11,407 bases of DNA from Spirogloea muscicola. Taxonomy: Eukaryota; Streptophyta; Zygnematophyceae; Spirogloeales; Spirogloeaceae. The stretch's first letter is position 1. Each line of letters opens with the position of its first letter. The stretch spans positions 229,430 through 240,836 of the forward strand of contig WELB01000124.1 in NCBI GenBank assembly GCA_009602725.1. Reading direction: 5' to 3'. The notes beneath the pieces are model-generated. The model saw only the letters and a list, made by a program, of their open reading frames with translations, was not told where the DNA came from and did no database searches. A program made the position numbers and the translations under genes. Shown here piece by piece: positions 1 to 6,965 of this stretch.

Positions 1-189
1 GCCGCCGCGGCGGGCCGGCGGCCACGGCGACGAGCCCGCTGCGGCCGCCGGACCGGCCGCTTCTTCACATACGGCACGCTCCGGCGGCAGCTTTCCAGCC
101 GCCGCCGCCGCCGCCGCCGCCGCCGAAGGATAACTCCGGCTGACCTCGGAGACGGACCGGTGGCTGGGCCTCGGTCGCGGGTAGGTCAT
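1..189 (-). CDS. possible 5' end of a minus-strand gene, running off the window
   Basis: On the minus strand an ATG at 189 opens a frame of 63 codons that stays open to the window edge. An in-frame TGA lies five codons upstream, so this is the first ATG of its frame. The peptide begins MTYPRPRPSHRSVSEVSRSY, then has a run of eight Ala encoded by the GCC tract, then an Ala/Pro/Arg-rich stretch. Such Ala runs near the N-terminus are common in green algal proteins. I recognise no domain. An overlapping ATG at 202 in another frame ends after about 42 codons and could act as a competing upstream ORF. GC-rich promoter DNA can hold frames this long by chance, so this is only a candidate first exon. 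Confidence 0.3.
   Translation of the reverse strand, partial: MTYPRPRPSHRSVSEVSRSYPSAAAAAAAAAGKLPPERAVCEEAAGPAAAAGSSPWPPARRGG
98..124. repeat. (GCC)9 triplet tract
   Basis: Nine perfect GCC units. On the minus strand they would encode a poly-Ala run in the candidate gene at 1-189. It is one of four similar tracts in the window. Confidence 0.95.
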
Positions 190-287
190 GGAGCGGCTTC
201 ATGACCCGCAGTCAGCCCCCTCGGCCTCATTCTGCGCACCGGCTTCTGCCTGACGAGTACGTTGACCTCGATCTGACCACTCTTCTG

Positions 288-563
288 GGCTGGCCTCTCA
301 CAGCCACCAGTCATTCAGGAATCGCGGCCTTTGATCTGGCCTCCGTATCCTGTCGTGCGCACTGCGCGCCTCTCACAGCCGCAGCCCTACATTGGCTACT
401 TGCTTTTCTATCTCTCTTGTTGGAGCTTGCTCGCATGCCCATGTGCAAGTGTTGCAGGCTGGCCCTCGTCAGCCACCGCCCTCTTTGTGGGGTGGTGCTG
501 CGGCACCCCAGGTATGTGGCTCTGTCAAGAACACCTGTATGCATCTGGCTGGCTTTCACAGCC
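288..563 (+). repeat. cluster of hairpin-forming repeats, plus orientation
   Basis: Four related units occur at 288-305 (GGCTGGCCTCTCACAGCC), 367-380 (left half degenerate), 457-474 (GGCTGGCCCTCGTCAGCC) and 547-563 (GGCTGGCTTTCACAGCC). In three of them GGCTG pairs with CAGCC around a 7-8 base loop, and the loop varies more than the stem. Function unknown: remnants of a mobile element or promoter elements are both possible. Confidence 0.6.
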
Positions 564-587
564 GCTCTTTTCATATCAGCAGCCGCA
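529..587 (+). repeat. dispersed repeat, copy 1 (59 bp)
   Basis: This segment matches 3686-3747 at about 50 of 59 positions by eye, with one 3-base gap. Both start with GAACACC, share TGTATGCA, contain the GGCTGGCTT-CACAGCCGCTC core and end GCAGCCGCA. Confidence 0.7.
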
Positions 588-921
588 TTCCTTGTATCTG
601 CCAAATACGTTTGGCTCACTCGTGGGTATCATACTCCACCTCTTCAGTTGTGGGTCTCATTTTGTTACCTAACCCCTCTTGGAGTTCTCTTCGTTGTTCT
701 TAGACTGTGCTGGCTTGCTTTTGCCTCCTTTTTTCTCATGCGCACCCCGAAAGCGTTCTCTCTGGATGACCACTTTCTTCCTGGCCCCGATATTGGTGTA
801 TGCAGTCCACCATCTCGAGTCTGTCGGTCCTCGTGGCGCATCAAAAAACACCTCGCCGGCTCCCCTTTCACCATACCTTCGCACTTCAGCTAGGTCTCAC
901 ACAAATGAAGCGCTTTGCTGG

Positions 922-1174
922 GGTGGCTGTGAGGATCGTGAGCTCTTCCAAAAGGGCCGGGGGCTGTGAATGGCCAGCCCAGAAAGGGGCCAATTCACTG
1001 ACATGGACAGATGCCAACAGAAGATCACAGCTGCGGTTTGCAGACTTGCAAGCGCCTCTTCCCTCCCCACTTGCAGCACCGATCTTCTCCCATTGGTGCA
1101 TGCTCGCGAAGGCATGCACCTAGCACGAGAGAGAAGCTCTTGCTGAACTCAAAGAGAAGCTGTGAAGGCCAGGC
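922..1174 (-). repeat. cluster of hairpin-forming repeats, minus orientation
   Basis: The hairpin unit recurs here on the opposite strand: 962-979 reads GGCTGGCCATTCACAGCC on the minus strand, 1158-1174 reads GCCTGGCCTTCACAGCT, and 922-937 contains a partial TCCTCACAGCCACC. Plus-oriented copies lie at 288-563, so the two clusters face each other, as subterminal repeats of some DNA transposons do. I found no convincing terminal inverted repeats or target-site duplication. Confidence 0.5.
1095..1120. repeat. perfect 9-bp inverted repeat, 8-base loop
   Basis: GGTGCATGC (1095-1103) and GCATGCACC (1112-1120) are exact reverse complements around TCGCGAAG. It lies about 360 bases past the predicted poly(A) signal of the coactosin-like gene, so it is not obviously part of that transcript. 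Confidence 0.85.
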
Positions 1175-1481
1175 AAGTGTGTACAAGGATGGGTGACGTT
1201 GTGGAGCTTCTACAATACTCAAAGATTGTAGGGATGGAATAGCTGCACTGAGGAAGTACAGGCAAATACAAAAATCAAAGAATACTCGACACACCCTCTT
1301 AATCACTTGGAGGACAGGAGTTTGCGCCCTCCAGCAGATAGGATCAATGAGCAGCTTCTAAGCCTCTGTGCGCCCTGTGCCTGAGCACAGCTCTGTACGA
1401 TCCAAGCGTTTGAGAATTGTTAGCTTGTGTCTGTGCATATGCTTGCTTGTCTGATGAGCAACCTGTCCTAGGCTGTGCAAC

Positions 1482-1486
1482 TTACA
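1482..1486 (-). terminator. UGUAA poly(A) signal of the coactosin-like gene
   Basis: On the minus strand this reads TGTAA, the poly(A) signal established in Chlamydomonas and relatives. It lies about 145 bases past the stop codon at 1630-1632 and is the first such motif there. That this organism uses the signal is an inference. Confidence 0.55.
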
Positions 1487-1629
1487 ACAGCAGTCTCCCT
1501 GTGCCTGCGAATTTGAACCTTGTCAATGCTCCAGAACAATCACAATGTGCAAGAGCATGCAAACAGAAAGTCTTGCTAGCACGAAATGAGTTCTGCTTTT
1601 GAGTGCATTCCAGCTTCCTCACCCTTGCT

Positions 1630-3285
1630 TCACGCGGGAACGTAGCCCACAGTGTTCTTCTTGGCCTCTGAGGCTGGAGCCACCATAGCGCGACCACCGA
1701 GGTCGCAGGAAGTGATGCCCTTTGTTAGAGGGCCCTTGTCGTAAACGAAGCTTTTAAGATTCGTCTCTTGCTCCTTCTGCTTGAAGAAGTTCTTGGACTG
1801 CAGATCTTGCACAGTACAGTGGAATGTCTAAGTCCATGAACGTATGGCTGTTGTCAGGCCAGCACCACGAGCCCAACGAAGCACTAGATCCATGTCATGC
1901 TGCCCAATTTCAAGTGAGGAGGAAGACTCTTGGCTGCGGATGGCAACAGCTCACCGCATTTTTCAAGTCCTGAGCATTCCCTGCCTGCACGCCAGTGCGG
2001 GTGTTGCCCAAGTCATAATTTGCTCCTCCTGCCTTCTTCAGAAGGGTGTCAAGCTCCTGCTCCAGACCTTGCAATGCCTCTCTATCATAGATTTGCTTCT
2101 CAATATGGTAACCCTGCACAGGTCTCAAAAGTAGTGCCTCATGAAGCTTGATGTGGACAATGGCTGTGACGTGATCAGACTCATTTGGAAGCTGCAATGA
2201 AAGTTTCAGACTCTCACGTTATAGGGCCACAGGATGTAAGAGCGAACAGGTCTATAAGCTGGCATTGCTGAGCAGCCCCCCAGTCTCTGTCAGGCCTCCA
2301 GTCTCCTGGTGCTCTAGGTACATCGATGCAAGCATTCCCACCTTGAAGAGTTCTGCACACTGTCGCTTGTGCATTGTCACTTTGCCCTTCTTCAATGCTG
2401 GTGCCGTCTCACCCACCCATGTGATAAAGACGAACTTCACCCTCTTGGAGTCGCCACCATCGTCTGTCTTGTTTAGTCTCAGGAAGCCATAAAGAACAAT
2501 CGCGTCATCAACCTGCCATGCGCAACTGGGCACATTATCAGCTCCATGAGCTTGACAACTACAATCAAGACAGCCCCAGCATCAAGAGGATGTGCAGAAT
2601 GGAATTGAGGACACTTGGCTATCTGCACAGAGGTCAAAGGGAGACAGTTTCTTGAGCAAGACCCAGTCTGCATGTGCATTCTCTGCAACAGCGCTTCCAT
2701 ACTCGACTGCCCTGTCCAATCACAGACAACGTCGCTAGCAGCATGCAAGCCTTCTTCTGCATGCTAACCCAGCAGCCAAGGCGCCTGAGAAGTGTGAACC
2801 CAAGTCCATCCCAAAGCATACGCTCCTGGTTGTGTGATTACAGATCGCGCTTCCCAATCTGAGCCGGCCGCCGTTATGCACTGCCGGACGAGGGCTCAAA
2901 TGCTCGGCCAGAGGAAGCAAATGCTGGGAGGTCTTAGTGGACAGGCTGCTGCAATGTGATCGCTCGCGACGTAACAGCAGCGACTGTCCTCGAAGGCGTC
3001 CGTATGGTAGTCACATTGACCATTCCGAGAGTGACGAGATCCGGGCTGTGACCATGCCGCCTCCAGCGGCAGCAACAAGGATCTGGCGACCAGGGGGGGG
3101 GGTGGCCCCCACGCCAGAGTTGGCCAGTGAGACCTCACCGTGGCGAGCATCTCGGCGAGGCCGCCGGTGCCGGTACCGGCGGGCACGAGCTTTTGGCCCT
3201 GGTAGCCAAGCCAGCACCAGTCCTGCGGCGCGTCGTCGGCGAAGACCGCCCGGTACGCCTCCTCGCAGCCGGCGCCGAACGCCAT
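1630..3285 (-). CDS. coactosin-like actin-binding protein (ADF-H domain), 4 exons, 240 aa
   Basis: Exons on the minus strand: 3285-3139, 2512-2342, 2191-1955, 1797-1630. All three introns are phase 0 with GT-AG ends (donors GTGAGG, GTGGGA, GTGAGC), giving 49+57+79+55 residues. Residues 1 to about 166 form an actin-depolymerising-factor homology domain of coactosin type: DWCWLGYQGQ near residue 22, GTGTGGLAEML (37-47), the coactosin hallmark KRVKFVFITWVGE (72-84) followed by a Lys-rich helix to HK at 97-98, and the family's terminal AGGANYD (160-166). Coactosins bind F-actin and counter barbed-end capping; the site of action would be cytosolic. Residues about 167-240 form a basic, Gly-containing tail not present in short coactosins. 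The ATG at 3285 sits in a strong context (GGGCCATGGCG) and gives a family-length N-terminus. The frame stays open upstream to an ATG at 3651, but that extension would be poly-Arg and is probably leader. Fold assignment is strong; exact boundaries are inferred. Confidence 0.9.
2513..3138 (-). other. intron 1 of the coactosin-like gene (626 bp)
   Basis: This is the longest intron in the window, with donor ACG|GTGAGG and acceptor ATGGCAG|GTTGAT. It holds a run of ten G at 3093-3102, described separately. I see no nested gene in it. Confidence 0.8.
3083..3117. repeat. G10 run inside a GC-rich inverted repeat
   Basis: CTGGCG at 3083-3088 is mirrored by CGCCAG at 3112-3117, and a run of ten G (3093-3102) faces CCCCC (3106-3110). 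The structure is about 20 bases inside intron 1 of the coactosin-like gene, close to its donor site. The G-run length may be a sequencing or assembly uncertainty. Confidence 0.6.
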
Positions 3286-3293
3286 GGCCCGGC

Positions 3294-3296
<3 letters not shown>

Positions 3297-3323
<27 letters not shown>
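3297..3323. repeat. (GCC)9 triplet tract in the coactosin-like leader
   Basis: Nine perfect GCC units on the plus strand, ending 12 bases upstream of the coactosin-like ATG at 3285. In the transcript this is a GGC repeat in the 5' leader. Confidence 0.95.
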
Positions 3324-3326
<3 letters not shown>

Positions 3327-3658
3327 AGGGCTCCGAGAGCGAGCGCGGCTTGCCGAATGCGGGGCGTATCTCGCGGCGCGCGGCGCGGCGGGCGAGGCCG
3401 GCGCTGGCGACGGCGGGGGTGTGGGGGTGAGAGGAAGGCGGCTGAAAGAGAAGGGAGGCCGTGACGGGACTCCACGTCCAAACCATCGTTTCGCATATGG
3501 GGACGCCAACCGGGCCCCACGTTGAGACGAGACGGAGCGGGGTGGGTGGGAGCGGGCCAGTGGTGCGGGGTCCCTGGTCGGCGGGCCTGCAAGTCCCAAC
3601 CGCCGCCAGATCTAGCGGCGCATGTAGCGGCAGCTGCCTCCCGCCCCCCACGCCGCCG

Positions 3659-3757
3659 CTAAATTTGCTCCGCTGGTATAGTCATGAACACCGTCTGTAT
3701 GCACCAGGCTGGCTTACACAGCCGCTCCTTCGGTGTCGGCAGCCGCAGTCGTCGTCC

Positions 3758-3793
<36 letters not shown>

Positions 3794-4129
3794 ATCGCGG
3801 GCACCCGATCGGCCTTGCATGCGCGCGAGGTCCGCGCCCTGTGCCCGCTGGCGCCTCACTCGGCGGTCCAGCGGCTCCTCATCCAGAGTGCAGCCGCGGA
3901 GCTGTGATCGCTGCCTTTCGAGGCTCACTGTCGTCACATACTGGTTGCCCTTGACCTCGCACGGCATGGCGAAGAGGCTCTCCTCGTGAGGTATCGGAGA
4001 TCTATCTACAGATATGCAGCAGCCACTGCGATCGTCGCGCAATTCCGTGACAGTCGAGGGAGTTCGGGCAGTCGCTCTTGCTGCATGCCACTGTCTCTCT
4101 CCTTGGGCTTTCTTGCAGGTGATTGCCAT
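3659..4129 (-). CDS. ambiguous minus-strand reading frame, possible exon
   Basis: A 156-codon minus-strand frame. Its middle part (about 4009-3929) reads more like protein than its surroundings, with the stretch HEESLFAMPCEVKGNQYVTT, and is followed at once by a splice-donor-like ACA|GTGAGC at 3931-3923. An acceptor-like CTGTAG lies just upstream. The lower half of the frame crosses the triplet tract as poly-Arg and is surely not meaningful. I recognise no family. It could be one exon of an undetected minus-strand gene, an untranslated exon, or chance. Confidence 0.2.
3686..3747 (+). repeat. dispersed repeat, copy 2 (62 bp)
   Basis: This is the second copy of the segment at 529-587, in the same orientation. 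It includes the hairpin unit GGCTGGCTTACACAGCC at 3707-3723. It ends ten bases before the triplet tract at 3758-3793, while copy 1 lies about 400 bases from its nearest tract. Confidence 0.7.
3758..3793. repeat. (CCG)12 triplet tract
   Basis: Twelve perfect CCG units. By analogy with the other three tracts it may mark a transcript 5' end, possibly an upstream exon of the Nudix gene, whose first ATG is about 860 bases downstream. Confidence 0.95.
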
Positions 4130-4550
4130 TCGTGACAGTCGTCGTTGACTCTCAGTACGATCTCTACTCCTGCAGGCAAGTGTGGTGGACTGCTGCCTGT
4201 ACTGTGACGCCCAGGTATGTCATTTAAGTGGTAGTCTTACAGCAATGCTCCAATTTGCAATGGAGATGTCCATTGCAGTTGGGCTCAAGTCTGTTAGCAC
4301 TTAAACAACATGGACAGTCCCCACCACTGCAATCAATGATCAGGATCCCAACCTCTCACAATGTACAGGGAGCTTCAAGCCAATTGCCAGGGCGAGGAGA
4401 TAGCTGCATATTGTCCTTTTTAGGCTCACACAGCCCTGACTACGGGGTACAGCTTTCTCATGTTCTGTATGACCTTATCCAACCCATATCTCTGCACTAT
4501 GATGCGTTGCTATGCACAGGCAGGCATCAGAAGCTGTGGTGCAGCAGGAA

Positions 4551-4570
4551 AGGCTTGGATAGGCTTGGAT
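4551..4570. repeat. tandem 10-bp duplication
   Basis: AGGCTTGGAT occurs twice in direct succession, followed by AG, about 90 bases before the Nudix ATG. Confidence 0.9.
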
Positions 4571-4656
4571 AGTTTTGGAAAGGTATCTGGATCTGCATAC
4601 ACCTGGTACGATGTGCAGACAGCCTCTAGCTAGCCAGTAGATAGGCTAAGATATGT

Positions 4657-6361
4657 ATGGCCTGCGAACTTCTCAGGTTATCGTCTGAAGGGAATGACCA
4701 GGCAGCTTCATGCGCTGGTTGGCTAAGGCCTTGTACAGTGCCACATTATTGGCGAGGCCCAGGCAAGATGACAGTCTTGCACGATGACGGTGATGGGGAG
4801 CTGCCCACCATACGCATGGCAGCTCATGAGGAGTTTCGCATTGTGAAGGTGAGACATGTGAAGAAGGAAATCTCGCATCACATAGACATCAATATCATAC
4901 ATGACACAAAGTGCAGAACATCACATAGCTGCATCCTGAAGAGGAACTTATTGTGACCCCAGGAGGACGTCCTCCACACACGCTACCTCAGTGTCTTCAA
5001 CCGAGTGGTCGAGGTGTGTGCTAGCACGATTGCCACTTTTAGCCTCTGTGATCAGATGTCTGCCAATCCATGACTATTTGCCCTTAAGGTAACCGCTTGC
5101 TCGAAGTCCAGCTAAGAGACTGTTCTTTGTCCTGCTACAGTTTTCAAATCATCACTTAAGTGAAGGAATGCATGGGAAGCACATGGTGGAGTATGATGTA
5201 GTTGCTTCAAGGACTAGAGCAAATCACTTCTGCGCTGTTCTGCCTTACCATACTGCCACCAAGTCCTTCACAATATTGCAAGAGTATTCTCAGGTGCGCA
5301 ATGTGATCAGTTGCAACTAGATCAGCTGGTTGCAGCTATATGCATTCAGATCATCAAGCACATCAACTTACTGCACACTGCTAGAAATAGGAGGAAGCCC
5401 ATCAAGCTTCAAGTCGCATACATGATAACAAGAGCCAGTATACTAAAGGATCCCATGTCTTGCCACTGTCGTCGGTCTGCAAACCTTATGGGTACATGCT
5501 TATCTGAAGATTCGATTTGACCTTGCCTTGCATAGTCATCCACTGCAGGGTGCCAATGCTATGGTCTATGGAGTACCTTGTGGTGGCCTATCATCTAAGC
5601 ATGGGTCTCTGGAAGACTGTGTGCGGCAGGAGCTGTCAGAAGAGGTTGCTGCCCCTAAGAACCAGCATTGCTGCATGTTAGCATGATGACAAAGTCATTA
5701 GTGTACTGTTGTGAAGGCAAGGCGACTTGTAACCTTGACATGGACTGTTTTGGGCAGGTTTTCCTCCGAGGTGGCAGATTATTGCAGCTCATACCGGATA
5801 GTCATCCTGGATTGTTGGAGGTAAATAGAAGAGGGTCTCACGCGAATGTAGTACATGCATGACTATGCTCAATCATTACAATCGTTCTCCTGAGCAAGCA
5901 AACCACTAACCGCATAGTGTAACGTGTAGTGCACGGGTTTAACATACGCATGTTAAACAACATCATTATTGTACTAACTGCACCTTGTTGCAGGTCAAAT
6001 GGTGTAAAAACCGATTTACTCCCTTCCTCGTCATAGACCCTGAGGTAAGAATTTCCACAACGATGATGGGCTCAGACCACCAGCCACTGCTCCTCAGCAG
6101 TGCATAGGATATTCAAGCAATTTCAGTCATTTCAGATTTTCCTGTAGTTGTTCCAGCCATTTCCTGTGATCCTCACCTGTGATGCAAGATGTGCAGGTGG
6201 ACCCAAGTCCCCGTCCCAGGGATGCAGAGGAGATAATTAAGGTTGTCTCTGTTGATGAGCATGAGTTGCGCAGTCTCATGTACTCTGGTGACATGATGCT
6301 ACCAGCCATAGTAACTTGTGTCATGTCCTTGGAAAAGCTCCAGAAGCATGGCCTGCTGTAG
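4657..6361 (+). CDS. Nudix-fold hydrolase-like protein, 7 exons, 256 aa
   Basis: Exons: 4657-4848, 4963-5013, 5141-5293, 5549-5644, 5758-5820, 5994-6044, 6197-6361. All six introns are phase 0 with GT-AG ends. The order of motifs fits a Nudix family I associate with plants and algae: a strand region HFCAVLPYHTATKSFTILQE, then GVPCGGLSSKHGSLEDCVRQ continuing ELSEE (Nudix box, residues about 145-167), then LIPDSHPG, KWCKNRFTPFLVIDPE, and a C-terminal helix ending at residue 256. Nudix enzymes hydrolyse nucleoside diphosphates linked to another moiety; the substrate cannot be read from the sequence. The box keeps the metal-binding glutamates E160, E163 and E164 but departs from the consensus elsewhere. 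ATG 4657 is the first ATG after an in-frame TAG; an internal ATG at 4768 or an unseen upstream exon with a targeting peptide is possible. The donor after the box (GAG|GTTGCT) is weak, but the joined EEVFLRGG fits the family. Confidence 0.85.
5937..5958. repeat. perfect 9-bp hairpin with 4-base loop, inside a Nudix intron
   Basis: GTTTAACAT (5937-5945) and ATGTTAAAC (5950-5958) are exact reverse complements around ACGC. The hairpin is in the 173-base intron between exons 5 and 6, about 35 bases from the acceptor. Confidence 0.85.
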
Positions 6362-6576
6362 ATTCTTTGCTCTTGGCACATAATTAATGAGCAAGTGTGC
6401 TGTGCGGCATCACATTGTTGTTGCGTGTATTGATGACGTGAGCTAGATGTCAACAGCTTGTATTAATTGCGATTCCAAATGTCAATTTCAAGCTTTAGCA
6501 AGCTGCTCCTGTATATGATCTGGCATCCATGACTAATTCGCCAGGCCTTTAGCTTCTCTCTGGTCAAGAGCCCATG

Positions 6577-6586
6577 TTACATTACA
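6577..6586 (-). terminator. doubled UGUAA poly(A) signal of the photolyase gene
   Basis: On the minus strand this reads TGTAATGTAA, two adjacent copies of the green algal signal and the first found after the photolyase stop, about 380 bases downstream. Usage is inferred. Confidence 0.5.
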
Positions 6587-6758
6587 CCACAACAACAATG
6601 ACAAAAGGATGGCACAGGGCTGCAACTTCTTCTCAACACAGTGCATTTTGTTTGCATGCTGCTGCCGAGGCTGTACTAAGCAGAAGATGTCGTAATACGC
6701 CATGCATTTCGCCTGTGCACCCTCATCACAAGATGGTCTACTTGCGCCAGCAAATGAG

Positions 6759-6763
6759 TGTAA
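6759..6763 (+). terminator. UGUAA poly(A) signal, candidate for the Nudix gene
   Basis: This is the first TGTAA on the plus strand after the Nudix stop at 6361, about 400 bases downstream. The long 3' UTR this implies makes the assignment tentative. Confidence 0.4.
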
Positions 6764-6965
6764 TTGTTTCATTCATTCGACCATTGCTATACCTTGTCCA
6801 TGGCACCCTTGAGCAATGCTTCAAGAGAACAGTAGATTTGTTGTTCCAATTTGATCACGTGGACTTCTGAGCCATCATCGCAACTCAATGTTCCAACTTA
6901 AAGTTGTGGAAGTAATTGATAGACTTAACACTTGGCTTTGCTTGAACATCACTATGACGTGTCCG

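Larger units (their letters stand above)
190..1481. other. 1.3 kb with no recognisable gene; pyrimidine-rich, repeat-bearing
   Basis: I find no exon with family resemblance here. Positions 200-900 are pyrimidine-rich on the plus strand, so plus frames read as hydrophobic peptides; the longest (201-893, 230 codons) has no recognisable domain, and I do not call it. The stretch lies between the possible gene start at 189 and the 3' end of the coactosin-like gene, so it probably holds the promoter of the former. It carries most copies of a short hairpin repeat, described separately, and one perfect inverted repeat at 1095-1120. Confidence 0.6.
3286..4656. other. interval between divergent coactosin-like and Nudix genes
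   Basis: About 1.4 kb upstream of both flanking genes. The left part is very GC-rich and probably holds the promoter and leader of the coactosin-like gene. The interval also contains two triplet tracts (3297-3323 and 3758-3793), a copy of the dispersed repeat (3686-3747), a hairpin fragment GGCTCACACAGCC at 4423-4435 and a tandem decamer at 4551-4570. Splice-like junctions occur near 4118-4205 (two acceptor-like TTGCAG/CTGCAG sites and a CCCAG|GTATGT donor), so a 5' untranslated exon of the Nudix gene is possible. I cannot assign any coding exon here with confidence. Confidence 0.5.
6362..6965. other. convergent 3' interval between Nudix and photolyase genes
   Basis: No coding exon was recognised in these 604 bases. 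The interval lies between two stop codons on opposite strands and should hold both 3' UTRs. Given the first UGUAA motif on each strand (6759-6763 plus; 6577-6586 minus), the two transcripts would overlap by roughly 180-200 bases. Confidence 0.6.

Noticed and set aside
201-893. 230-codon plus-strand ORF with a hydrophobic, membrane-like translation
   Set aside because: The strand is pyrimidine-rich, which gives hydrophobic residues in any frame. There is no recognisable domain, other frames are open over parts of the same stretch, and the sequence contains the hairpin repeats.
288-1174. CRISPR array
   Set aside because: Repeat units are short, degenerate, irregularly spaced and in both orientations, in a eukaryotic nuclear context.
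2896-3651. 251-codon minus-strand ORF extending the coactosin-like protein at both ends
   Set aside because: Only codons for 3285-3139 resemble the family. Upstream it is poly-Arg from the triplet tract; downstream it reads through a consensus GTGAGG donor into intron.
2937-3907. Several long plus-strand ORFs rich in Arg, Ala or Pro
   Set aside because: They are readings of GC-rich triplet DNA opposite or upstream of the coactosin-like first exon, without family resemblance.
3819-3985. Plus-strand frame starting MRARSAPCARW as a targeting exon of the Nudix gene
   Set aside because: It looks like a transit peptide and ends at a donor-like GTGAGG, but the phase (2) matches no supported acceptor before the Nudix exons, and ATG 4657 already gives a complete protein.
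4228-4572. 114-codon plus-strand ORF upstream of the Nudix gene
   Set aside because: No recognisable domain, low-complexity repeats at its end, and no splice connection to the next gene.
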